Of a stretch of DNA of 64,000 bases, positions 52,436 to 63,115 are shown in pieces. The translations under genes were made by a program, and so were the position numbers. The stretch is from Tridacna crocea (taxonomy: Eukaryota > Mollusca > Bivalvia > Cardiida > Cardiidae). A model generated the notes under the pieces. That model did no database searches. It had not been told where the DNA came from and saw nothing but the letters and a program-made list of their open reading frames with translations. The number at the start of each line of letters is the position of its first letter. The first letter of the stretch is position 1. Location of the stretch: NCBI GenBank assembly GCA_943736015.1, contig OX031065.1, positions 41,058,427 through 41,122,426 of the forward strand. The letters are read 5' to 3'.

Positions 52436-54109
52436 TTTTTATACGCCCGTCGAAGACGGGACGTATTATGGGATCACCCGTGGCAGGCGGGCGGGCGGGC
52501 GGCGTCCAGTTCTTTGTCCGGAGCATATCTCCAAAACTATACAAGCTAGGGTTATGAAATTTCATGGGTGGATAGATCTCATCAAGGGGGAGTGCAGTGC
52601 ACAGGAATCATAACTCTTGCTCGCTTAACTTTTGAGTTATTGCCCTTTGTTGTTTTCATACTTGAATTTTGTCCGGAGCATATCTCCAAAACTATACTAC
52701 CTAGGGTTATGAAATTTCATGGGTGGATAGATCTCATCGAGGGGGAGTGCAGTGCACAAGAATCATAACTATTGCTTGCTTAATTTTTGAGTTATTGCCC
52801 TTTGTTGTTTTTCATACTTGAATTTTGTCCGGAGCATATCTCCAAAATTATGCTAGCTAGGGTTATGAAATTTCATGGGTGGATAGATCTCATTGAGGGG
52901 GAGTGCAGTGCACAGGAATCATAACTCTTGCTCGCTTAATTTTTGAGTTATTGCCCTTTGTTGTTTTTCATACTTGAATTTTGTCCGGAGCATATCTCCA
53001 AAACTATACTAACTAGGGTTATGAAATTTTATGGGTGGATAGATCTCATCGAGGGAGAGTGCAGTGCACAAGAATCATAACTCTTGCTTGCTTAATTTTT
53101 GAGTTATTGCCCTTTGCCGTTTTTATACTTGAATTTTGTCCGCTAAATATCTCCAGAACTATACTAGCTAGGGTTATGAAATTTCATGTCTGGATAGATC
53201 TCACCGAGGGGGAGTGCAATGCACAGGAATCATAACTTTTGCTTGCTTAATTTTTGAGTTATTGCCCTTTGTCGTTTTTCATACTTGATTTTTGTCCGGA
53301 GCATATCTCCAAAATTATACTAGCTAGGGTTATGAAATTTCATGGGTGGATAGATCTCATTGAGGGGGAGTGCAGTGCACAGGAATCACAACTCTTGCTT
53401 GCTTAATTTTTGAGTTATTGCCCTTTGTTGTTTTTCATACTTGAATTTTGTCCGGTGCATGCCCTACCTTTAAAACTTGGGGTAAGATGGGCGTATCTTG
53501 CGACAATTTGCCGCTCTTGTTGAGTTATTGCCCTGTGTCGTTTTTCATACTTGAATTTTGTCCGGTGCATATCTTGAAAACTATACTAGCTAGCGTTATG
53601 AAATTTCATGCATGGATACATTTCATCAAGGGGAGTGCAGTGCTTATAAATTGCAACTCTTGCTTTCTTAATTTTGAGTTATTGTGGGAGAGTACATCTT
53701 ATGAAATAGAACTGAACTGTAAGGAATTGTTCCTGCTTCCTAAACTTTTGTTTTTTTTCCCTGTATTGTTTTTGAGACTTAAATTTTGTTTGGAGGATTC
53801 TCCAATGCTATGCTAGCTATGGCAAGGAAATTTCATGACATGATATCTCTAGTTATTTCTACACATAAATTTTGACCACACTGTATCTCCAAGAGTATAG
53901 GTGTCATCAATATGAAATTTTATCCTCTTATTTGTAGATTTTAATTTGTTTTTGAAAGATGTGAGATCAAAACTGCCATTTGCTTCAATCAACGGCAAAA
54001 ATTTCTGCACTACTATTTTTCTCTACCTCCTCTATATGATTATTATGCCCCAGCTTTACAACTTGGGGTAAGACGGGCGAATCTTGCGACAATTTGCCGC
54101 TCTTGTTTT
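52436..54109 (+). mobile_element. HLE-15, ACGCCCGTC-type Helentron-like element
   Basis: The 5' end is TTTTTATACGCCCGTCGAAG with the hairpin CCCGTCGAAGACGGG. About eight units of 152-158 bp follow, marked by GTCCGGAGCATATCTCC. The 3' end is AAGACGGGCGAATC, the imperfect stem GCGACAATTTGCCGC, CTCTTGTTT. CGCCCGTC and GACGGGCG are inverted subterminal repeats. The logic matches HLE-2 and HLE-3 with different sequence. Confidence 0.7.
53462..53518 (+). repeat. HLE 3' terminus embedded in the HLE-15 array
   Basis: AACTTGGGGTAAGATGGGCG, then TATCTTGCGACAATTTGCCG and CTCTTGTT lie between two units, after which the array resumes at GAGTTATTGCCC. A related stray terminus is at 28247-28312 in HLE-7. 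Confidence 0.65.
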
Positions 54110-54329
54110 CTATAAAATCCGAGAAAGTTATGACCCCCAGGCAAAGTCATATAAAATCCAATAAAGTTATAACCCCAAGGCAAAATCATTTTTCTCCACA
54201 AAGCTATAATTACTTGATTCCTAGTGGAGGTCCACACGATAAAGCCCCATATCAAATAATACAGGTCTTGAATGTGTGGTTATAAACATGAAGATTTTCA
54301 AAGTTTCCTTAATAAAAAGAACCTGTAAA

Positions 54330-55182
54330 GCATCAGATCCATGAGGCAGAGCTAAATTTAGTAGCCTTAGGTCTTATTACGATTACTAGGCCTTATGGCT
54401 AGGTACAAGTAGATTCTTTAAGTTTTGGAAATACAAGCCCATGTAAAACTTGTGACCCAATGGGAAGGGGCCAAATTTGACCCAAGGGCTACAATTTGGG
54501 CACCCTTTGTAGAAACACACCGGATAAAGCTACATACCAAATTTGGTAGCTCTAGGCCTTATCACTAGGTAAGAGCAGATTTTTAAAGTTTCCCCTATAT
54601 AAGCCCATATAAAACCCATGACCCCTGGGGTCAGGCCAAATTTGACCCCAGGCCTATAGTTTTGGCATTCTTGGTAGACATCCACTTGATAAAGATACAT
54701 GCCAATTCTGGTAGCCTTAAGGCCCTATGGCTAGGTACCAGAGGGATTTTAAAGTTTTTCTATATATAAGCCTGTATAAAACTTGTGACTCCCGAGGCGG
54801 GGCCAGTTTTGACCCCAGGGCTATCATTTGAAGGAACTTGGTACAGGTCCACTAGATAAAGCTAGATGCAAAATTTTTAGGCCCTAGCCCTTATCAATTC
54901 AGACAAGAAGATTTTCAAAGATTTTCAATATATTTCACTTTTGTTGCCATGGCAACCAGAGTTTTTGAAGGAATCAAATTGTTTCAAGGAATTCTATAGA
55001 GGACCATAGCAGGATCATTTCTGTTGGGTTTCATCAAAATTGGATCGGTAGTTTCAGAGAAGAAGGTGTTTGAAATAAAAAGTTAACACACGCATGGGCG
55101 CACACACGGATGCACAGATGGATGCACAACGGACAACAGGCCATGATATAAGCCCGCTTGCCTTCAGCCAGTGGAGCTGAAT
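54330..55182 (-). mobile_element. HLE-6, reversed CCACTGG-type element, 3' truncated
   Basis: On the minus strand it starts AGCTCCACTGGCTGAAGGC (55162-55180), then the X-box (54943-54956) and GGCCTATAG/GGCATGTA-like units in reverse, ending without a 3' hairpin near 54330. Confidence 0.65.
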
Positions 55183-56544
55183 ATGGCTCAGATTATGTGG
55201 TTTGTATTTGTAACGGTTAGAAAATTATAATGGAAAAAGAAAAGAAATACATAATTATGTCTTGTTTTCCAACAATGTTTCACGAGCCCTTTTACAAAGG
55301 ATTCATAAAAACACAGGAATTATTGCCTGTTAAAGGGCTAAAATCAAAGTACTGAAAGTACTGTTAGAAGGCGAGTTTAGAATATAGGCATAACATATTG
55401 CAATACATTTTCCTGTACTTAGGGCCGTCTACATTAAAGCAATTAGCAGATAATAAGTTAAGACCAGCTGAAAATGTGCCGTTTGGCTGGGAAAAAATAA
55501 AACATAGTGGTAAAAAGAGAAAATACTGGTGACTAGCGTTTTCTCCTTTTCCAAAAGTATTTTAAAACTTTTTTTCCCTTGAGGTTGTCAAAATTTTGTC
55601 GTTCAATTAAAAGGCTTTTTTTATTTGTTTACCATTTTATTTGAAATGTACTTTATGAAGACTGAAAAAGAGTTTCAAAACAAACAACTTTCAATGTTAG
55701 ATTACAATACGTGTGCTGAGTGTTAATGACCTTAAAGAATGGGGCTTTTTAAAAAGGGAAAGGTATTTTGAAAGCATGCAGGAACATGAGAAAATTAATA
55801 CTGGCAATGAATATTTTCTCTGTTTTGCGCAATGTTTACCATCCTATTAAGGATAACCAACCAACATCATTTGATGGTTGACTTCTTAGGTCCTATATGA
55901 AACGTCGGAAGGTGTTCTTAGTTTATATGGTTCTTGTAATCTATGACTCTGTTAACCCTTATACTGGAGCGCTGGATTGATGAAAATGGCATTTTACATT
56001 TCGAGAAAAATGCTTCATTATTGCAATCTCACCCTGGGCTGTTTTGGTCGGGTTATTACAATATAGCTAATCCGACATAAGATTGCATATTCTGTGCAGA
56101 CTATAGAATCATCTGCCCTGTCTTCAAAAGAGACAGGCGTAAAAAACGATTTAAGGGTTCATTGACATTAACGCTTGTCTTTCATTAACCCCGCGTAACC
56201 TGAATGTACATGTACGTTCAGCTTGTCGGCAAACATGAAAGCAAAATGATTGCCAATTCGTCAATATTGAGATACACCCTATTCCTTTGTTCGACATAAA
56301 TATATCGTCTACAGTTACACAGATACAGGCCCTTGGTCCGTGTTCTTAGAAAATCATGAACACGTCTGATGCACTGTAGGACAGTGGGATTCTCCGTGTC
56401 AAGATAATTCTATCACTGTTGCATTCAATTTTGGAAAAAAGTATATAGTTGAAGGAAATTCTTAACGTAAAGATTTCAGTCCTAATAATGACGGAGGTAA
56501 ATGATTATAACAATTCATTGCGATAAGCGTTTATTCTGTTCCTG
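55183..56544. other. Mostly unique sequence with eroded MITEs
   Basis: A degenerate hairpin MITE spans about 55400-55612 (GGTGACTAGCGTTTTCTCC), and another trace lies at 55740-55850. No gene. Confidence 0.4.
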
Positions 56545-56732
56545 ACAAAGAAATTTCAGACTAAGTTAAAACTGAAAGCACTGGTTCATGCAGATGACAA
56601 ATTCAGGGTGTCCCAAATTAGCGACGGAATTGTTCTTGATAAAAAAATGCCGGTTTCCGGTTGCAATTTCCCCTCTCCTCTCGATGTTTTTAAAAGCTTG
56701 ATTTTCAGAGTCGTTTCAAGTGAGTGGTAAAG
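56545..56732 (-). mobile_element. Diverged TTAA-hairpin MITE
   Basis: CTGACAAAGAAATTTCAGAC on the left, a weak hairpin (GCCGGTTTCCGGTTGC), and the end GAGTGGTAAAGGG before TTAA at 56733-56736. Confidence 0.5.
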
Positions 56733-57171
56733 GGTTAAATATTTATGAACACTTGCTGAACGTTGAGCAACATGACGACCAAAAGAAGAAGTTAAATCTT
56801 TTTGCGTGTTAAAACGGTTACAGATCATGTTATTGTCATTTTTGACGCAGTAAAATCCGATCATACTCGTATATAACGAAAGAAGCGACTGGAACCCAGG
56901 CTATACATCGATACATTATACTGGCCAGCAGATTTACCTTTTTCCTTTCACGGGTCTCCGGAATCAAAACTCGGCCACGCCGATGCGTAACAATAACCTA
57001 GTCATTAATCATAAAGTCAGGCACAACTTTGATAAAAGAAAAATACTATTTCTTTGAAAGAGAAAATTTTGTTTAAACACTTGATGATTCAAAGAAATTT
57101 ATTTCATTGAAATTTTACTTCTCACAAAGACAGAATAAGGTTGCCAACAGAGGAAAGGGGTCTATCAGCGA

Positions 57172-57347
57172 TACGTCATTCAAAGAAGCTATCCCATTGG
57201 TTAGTTCTGGGATCGGGAATTTACATACACGATCCCACTGGTTACTTGTTTGTGCGTTGTGAAGTGGAAGTAGGTCCGAATGACGTCATGTTAGTAGCTT
57301 TCGATTGGCTTATAATATAGCTACGATTTATTTGTTGCTGTAGCAAC
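57172..57347. promoter_or_regulatory. Promoter-like cluster: CRE, CCAAT, RFX X-box
   Basis: In order: half-CRE ACGTCA (57173-57178), reversed CCAAT boxes ATTGG (57196, 57304), full CRE TGACGTCA (57281-57288), AT-rich TATAATATA (57311-57319), and the palindromic X-box GTTGCTGTAGCAAC (57334-57347). The surrounding DNA is unique. No first exon was found nearby on either strand, so the target gene is unknown. Confidence 0.4.
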
Positions 57348-57639
57348 ATGATTGTATCAATGAACTGATCCAAAGTATTTTGCATTTGTCAAAAACGATG
57401 CTTTTTACGAATTCGATTTCATTCCTTCTAGAAACTTTAAGTTTTTTCTTGCTGTTCTGATTAAATTTACAATGGTCTCGACAATATTTTGTTCTAATGT
57501 ACTCGAGAAGTATTGAACTATTTGAAAGGCGTTTTGATAATGCTGTTCAGAGGCATTTTCAGCAAGCTGCTGAGCGTTGACATATGAAGGCGAGAATGAA
57601 AATCTCGCCTTCTAAAAAAGCAAATTCTCAAATTCTCCC

Positions 57640-57825
57640 AATTTAACTTTGTATGACACAAAATTCATGAGTCATACAGGTCATGTTTGGATAAACCACA
57701 AGGCATTCACAATACTGATTATATATGTGTAACAGTTCTACTAAATAGCCCCCCAAGGCTTGGATTGAACCCAGAACCTTCAGGTCCCAAGTGGAATGGT
57801 CAACCACACTGCTACAAAAGCTAGC
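57640..57825 (-). mobile_element. Probable tRNA-derived SINE
   Basis: On the minus strand: A-box-like TGTAGCAGTGTGGTTGACC and, about 45 bp later, B-box GGTTCTGGGTTCAATCC, then TTGTGGTTTATCC toward 57690. The boxes are well spaced for pol III. Tail and target duplication are not clear. Confidence 0.45.
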
Positions 57826-58077
57826 TCTATAGCAAAACAGTATAAGTATCCCCTTATACAAACATAATTAACATCAATCTTTTGGATATACCAATATATA
57901 ACATATCCATGTCTGGTCATGGCATCTGAAGACTGGATCTTGAGGAAATTTTGATTGGGGTTTATTTTAACACTTGAGTGTGTAAGTACCAAACACTCTG
58001 TGTTAATAATCCTGAAGGAAATAGGCAGTTGAAAGCATTATGAGACAAACACAAAATTCTTGAAAGCAGTATTTTAA

Positions 58078-58297
58078 CCCTTTACCACATGAGAAAATTT
58101 TACACTGGTCCAAATTGAAGTCATTTGCAGACGACAAAATAAAGGTGACTGAAAAATTGAAATTTGTTCTGGGAAGGGTAGAAAACACTGTGGGAAAAGG
58201 AGAAAATGCTGGTTACCAGCATATTCTCCTTTCCCACAGTGTTTTTAACAGGCTTCTTTCTCAGGGGCGTCAAAAGTAGGGATTGTGTGGTAATGGG
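58078..58297 (-). mobile_element. TTAA-hairpin MITE
   Basis: 220 bp between TTAA at 58074-58077 and 58298-58301. The stem base is the ACACTGTGGG / CCCACAGTGT variant. Confidence 0.85.
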
Positions 58298-58309
58298 TTA
58301 AGGAAATAG

Positions 58310-58433
58310 GCATTTCATTTCACACAGTGTTTTCTGTCCTAAGATAGACCAATTCATTATCATTTTAGTAACATTTGATATTGAGTCTACAGATGCTTTC
58401 AGGTCTAAAACATTGTGTTTGGTATACACTTAA
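58310..58433 (+). mobile_element. Right half of a hairpin MITE
   Basis: TTTCACACAGTGTTTTCTGT, then CTACAGATGCTTTCAGGTC and TTTGGTATACAC. It ends at the TTAA that starts the next copy. Confidence 0.5.
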
Positions 58434-58437
58434 TTAA

Positions 58438-58657
58438 CCCTTTCCCAAACAAGCCCTGGTTTTTTCGTGTCTGCAGTACAAGTCTTTTGAAAACTCTGTG
58501 AGAAAAGGAAAAATTGCTTGTAACGATCAATTTCTCCTTTTCCCACAGTGTTTTCCTCCCATTTGAAGAACTTTCTACCATTTTCATCGAGTTTGAAATT
58601 GTCGTCTGCAAATCCTTTCAGTTTGGAAGAGTCTAAAACTTGTTGTTTGGGAAAGGG
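58438..58657 (+). mobile_element. TTAA-hairpin MITE, subfamily 2-like tip
   Basis: 220 bp between TTAA at 58434-58437 and 58658-58661. It has the tip GAAAAATTGCTTGTAACGAT, so the main-family ends are combined with a tip close to subfamily 2. Confidence 0.7.
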
Positions 58658-58723
58658 TTAATCTACTTATCAAGGTAACAGGTTTTTAGCCTTATCCATC
58701 GATAATTGGTTTTAACTCTTTAA

Positions 58724-58944
58724 CTCTTTACCAAACGACAAAATTTTGGGCTGGTCTAAATGGAATGCCTTTGCAGACGGCAAAATAAATGTGACTGAAA
58801 AGTTGAAATTTGGTTTGGGAAGGGTAGAAAACATTGTAGGAAAAGAAGAAAATGCTGGCTACCAGCATTTTCTCCTTTTCTCACAGTTTTTTCAAAGGCT
58901 TTCTTTCTCAGGGTCGTTAAAAGTCGGGATTGTGTGGTAAAGAG
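58724..58944 (-). mobile_element. TTAA-hairpin MITE
   Basis: 221 bp between TTAA at 58720-58723 and 58945-58948. The left flank TTTAACTCTTTAACTCTTT shows a duplicated end, possibly slippage or a relic of an earlier copy. Confidence 0.85.
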
Positions 58945-59162
58945 TTAAGCGCTTTTTACAACTACAGTTGCCCTTACATCTAGCGTAGTTCAGGATCAGA
59001 CTGCACAAAACTTAAAGTCTGATTTTAAATGATCTGCACTGTCTGCTTTTGTGAAACTCTACAGAGAAAAGTCACCATGATATTGTGAATATTTCAAGTT
59101 TTAATTCGACAACAGAGAATGTTCATTGGGTTTATTTTGGCGCTCTTTTCTGCAAGATGCTG

Positions 59163-59362
59163 ACTTTTTAACTACTCTGACAAAGAAGTCATTGCAAAGC
59201 AGAGTGAAAAAAAGGAGAAAGTGTTGGTAACCAGCAGTTTCTCTGTTTCACATGATATTTTCAACTGTATCACAGAAAAATTGCCTTTGAACCACACTGA
59301 AATTGTTGTCTGCATATGCTTTCAACTTGGACAGGGGTAAAAGTGTGTTGTCTGATAAAGGA
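59163..59362 (+). mobile_element. Diverged TTAA-hairpin MITE
   Basis: TTTTTAACTACTCTGACAAAG on the left, the hairpin tip GTGTTGGTAACCAGCAG, CATATGCTTTCAACTTGGAC, and TTGTCTGATAAAGGAG on the right. Confidence 0.55.
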
Positions 59363-59819
59363 GTAAGCTTATTTTACAGTTTATTATGAACCCCGATAGT
59401 GCATTATAGATAAAATTAACATTCTATGTCCATTATCAAGATGCAGGTATTGCAAATTCAACTTCTTTTTGCCTGGACATCAGGTATACCATTGGATACT
59501 GATTGTATGGATATCCTTTACAGTCTGATCCTGATCTACACTTTTCATAAGAGCAATTATATTGAGGTTCAGCACTACAAAAGTAAATCAAAGGACTGAT
59601 AGTCCTGAGAGTTGCCTGTAGGGTAATGGGTTAGAAGTTTTCACCCTTTCTTGTTGAAACCTATTAAAAGCATTCAAGATACAAAATAACTTAACCACAA
59701 GACAGTATTATATGCAAGCATATTTCTGAGTTGTCATCCTAAAATTCAAAATATCCGTATTAAATTTTACAGTTAAAAAAATGTGGTGGAAATTAAAATT
59801 TAGGCACCAGGACTAGCTT

Positions 59820-60262
59820 TAATGAGTTCAACGTTTTTTATTCACAGACAACAACACTTTACAAATAAGTACCAGATTATCTTCTGGTATAGGATCTAGT
59901 GACATACTTTTAGACAAAAAATGCCCTTTTGCAACTCGCTCATATCTAATCTTAGCAGTCTGACAAAGTTTCATAAGTATTACACTGAACATAAATGGAT
60001 TCTACAGCTCTATTACGGTTTCGTCTGACTTGACCTAATGACAACCTTAAAGCTTTTTCTTTTAACCCTAGGTGACCTATATTCAGTTTTGTCAAAGAAA
60101 TTATTGAGACAAACAGCCGGGCAATTTCATGATCACTGGATTGAACTGTAGCCTTTGGAGCACAAACAAATATTTGACTCGGTGATCTACCTGTCCTTTG
60201 GAAATAATTTGTTTTTGTCGTTGTCCAGGTTGAGGTTTTGACCAGCAATGGACTCTATGAAT
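59820..60262 (-). CDS. Possible terminal exon of an unknown gene
   Basis: On the minus strand an open frame ends at a TAA at about 59952-59954. About 110 bp further on is GAATAAAAAACG, with a polyadenylation signal AATAAA. A candidate acceptor is TTATTTCCAAAGGACAG. The peptide includes IARLFVSIISLTKLNIGHLG and LRLSLGQVRRNRNRAVESIY, a mix that looks protein-like but matches no family I recognise. The region is not repetitive within the window. A second frame (60101-60322) overlaps it; at most one can be real. Confidence 0.3.
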
Positions 60263-60322
60263 GTGGCTGCTACAACTCAATAAAATCCATAACCCAACAG
60301 CATGATCATCAGCCTTTAACAT

Positions 60323-61528
60323 TTGTCTGCATTTTATAACGTCCCAGGATTATAGTGCTTCCACACCAATCGAAAATTGTCTACATGTATATTGCTTTGG
60401 TGTAAATTAAATATTTGCGATTCACTTTATTACCCTTTACAAAAACCCTTCACAAGGTTACAAACACTCCAATAAAGAACTTGTTGGTCGAGCGGGTAAA
60501 CACTGATCTGTTCTATTATATTTGAATTATAGTGGAGTAAAAAGTCAATTTCTCAGATTGCTGGTTGTTAGAACTGCGTAGTGTAAATTCAGATTTGGGC
60601 AGTTTCAAAAGCACCTTTGCATTCTAACACCCGCAGTAATGAATTGTTGTTAAATAAATACTAGATCTAAGTTAATCGCTCATTGAAAAAAAAAACAGAC
60701 TTTAACAAATTTGGCTGTCTTTATGAACGAAAACCAATTAAATATAGTAAATTTCCAACCCTCTCTCTACATAGGTCGGTGCACGCTGAAAGTAAAGGCC
60801 AGATCAGCGACTGATTCATAAATATGTAAATTCATAAAGATTTCCGTGGTGCAAATGACGTTTATACATCACGTGATTACAAGATCTATATTTGTCGCAA
60901 AGCTACATTCCAGAAAACACCTGCAAAGCGATAACTTGGTACAGCCTTGAACCGTGTACATTGCATACGCTATGTACAATCTATGGTGCACCTAGAATAT
61001 GGGTGTGCAAAGTATCTAAAGTCTAGATTAAAAAGCTGGGAAGAAGCAACATGTAAGAATGTCTAAGAAGGCAATGCAACCATTCCATGTCATTAAAAAT
61101 TCGTTAAAAAAAAATTAGCCTACTGTTGACATGTTAACTCGGCATCGCCTTCCTCTGTCCAATCATAGGTTGAGCGCTGAATTGAAATAAGGCTTGCAGT
61201 TAGGATTGTAAGATTGTAAGAGTTAGAGTGTACTTCTAATAGGTAATTATCAAACAATTTTCACTGAGAATTGTCCTCAAATAGAAAGAGAAAAGATGTA
61301 TGTAGTTGAAGATTTCTTATCGTGTCCGCAGACTTGTTTAGTTCACGGCAGCTATTTTTACATATATACGTAATGCGCTATTTTTGGAGATGATGTCTTA
61401 CACAGACATAAGGCTAATTTGTACCCCTGCGGACAAAATGATTGTTTCAAAGGTTTGAACCGTTAAACAGCTCAGTCTTTATAGACATATTCCTTATCAC
61501 AAAGGCACAATTGTAAATTCTTTACAAC
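60323..61528. other. Unique sequence, no feature supported
   Basis: AT-rich with no MITE or HLE fragments recognised and no long frame. It may be the upstream intron of the candidate minus-strand gene. Confidence 0.4.
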
Positions 61529-62909
61529 TAGGGATGGCAACGGTTAACCGGTTAACCGGTTAACCGATTGAATGACCGATTAACCGGTTAGGAAATTGGT
61601 AACCGGTTAACCAGAAACAAATATAGGCCTATATTATCAAAAGTTTACCAAAATGATAATTATGATAAAAAAGATACAAAGTTAACTTTGCCGGTTCTGA
61701 CAACAAAAACTGCATCATACGCACATCCAATGTCGCCAAGACACGGCGAAGGTGTGATATACAGTTTGACATGTCTGTGCAATATTAAACATTGTTAATT
61801 CGCTAATTAGTTCCCAGTCTCCGATAATAAACAATCAAACACATGTCCACTTTGGATCAAAGGCACTGGCATATCGTAAATGATTTGCTTGGATTATTTC
61901 ATTAAGTACCCGCCCCTAATCAAATATATGCATGGATTGACCAATCAGTGTAAGAGGGATTGAAATTTATAAAGTCAATCAATCTGTGTTCAAGCGGGCA
62001 TAGCGGTTTCTCTTCGTTCGTTCATTATCACTTCAATAAGTATCATCGAAAATCATAGTATAGAGCAGAGGCTTTGAATTTGGGAGAGTCTAAAATTTAA
62101 ACCTGTCGTTTTGGCGATCACTTAGCGATGGCCAATTCGTTTGACGATCAATAACCATACCATCATCTGTATGATTCTGTTTGTAGATTTTTTGAAGTTG
62201 TAAATAGCAGTGATCCCACTAGTTTTTTCTTTCGATGCAGCACTAAAGTCTGTTATTAATATATCTATGGAAATTTACTGCTTAAAATCATTAAAAAGTT
62301 AAAAGGACGATCTGAAGTGACTCTGATCGGACAATGTCGAAAGGAACATTTTGTTCTGTCATGGGTTTCAGTGTTTCTTGCATCGAGCATTTTTTCACGT
62401 GTTTAATTTATGGATACGTATTTCCGCCTGATTTGACAATAATTTATCAAAATGGATGGCAAGTAACTTCAAATCCAAGTATTTTACACAAGTTAAGCAG
62501 ATACTGTTGTTGTTGTTTTTTTTCCTTTTCAACATGAAGTCTCATGTGAAACCAAACTTTTTTTTAAGTGAATTTCAGTTCTTTTAGGTTATTTACGCAA
62601 TAATTTTTGTAGTGGAAACACTGAAATGGCCTGATAATTTCTAGTCCTCTATAGAAAACACTGTTGGAAAATGGTTTTATTGCCGAGAGGATGAGAGATC
62701 GTCGATAGATTGGCTGTCTTTTGCGCTAAAGTACAGAAATAGTAAACATCACGGAAATGCATTACTCACGCACCGGTTGTCAGTGTTGACATATCGAACA
62801 GGTACCTTCATCTTAAATGTTTTTACATGGTCATTCGGTTAACCGGTTAACCGATCGAAAGATTGAACAGTTAACCGGTTAGCAAATTTACTAACCGTTG
62901 CCATCTCTA
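61529..62909. mobile_element. Non-autonomous hAT element with 8-bp TSD
   Basis: 1381 bp, starting TAGGGATGGCAACGG and ending CCGTTGCCATCTCTA, flanked by the perfect duplication TTTACAAC (61521-61528, 62910-62917). Both ends are dense in GGTTAACC palindromes (61541-61617 and 62838-62879), likely transposase-binding repeats. The interior has no transposase; a 67-codon frame at 62334 is not recognised. Confidence 0.88.
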
Positions 62910-63115
62910 TTTACAACAGAAAAAAACTGGGTTTTTCACCGAATTATTAGAAAACTGTTTTATCTCGTAAACCGGAACTTGGGACAGGAAGCAGTACAAG
63001 GCTGGAGGTATGCTTACGTCACCCCATAGATCAAGACGATAACAATGAGAGCCTGTTTGCTACGCAAACAGGCGACTCAAAAATCAATAGTAAAAAAAAA
63101 TCATAAACTCAAAGG

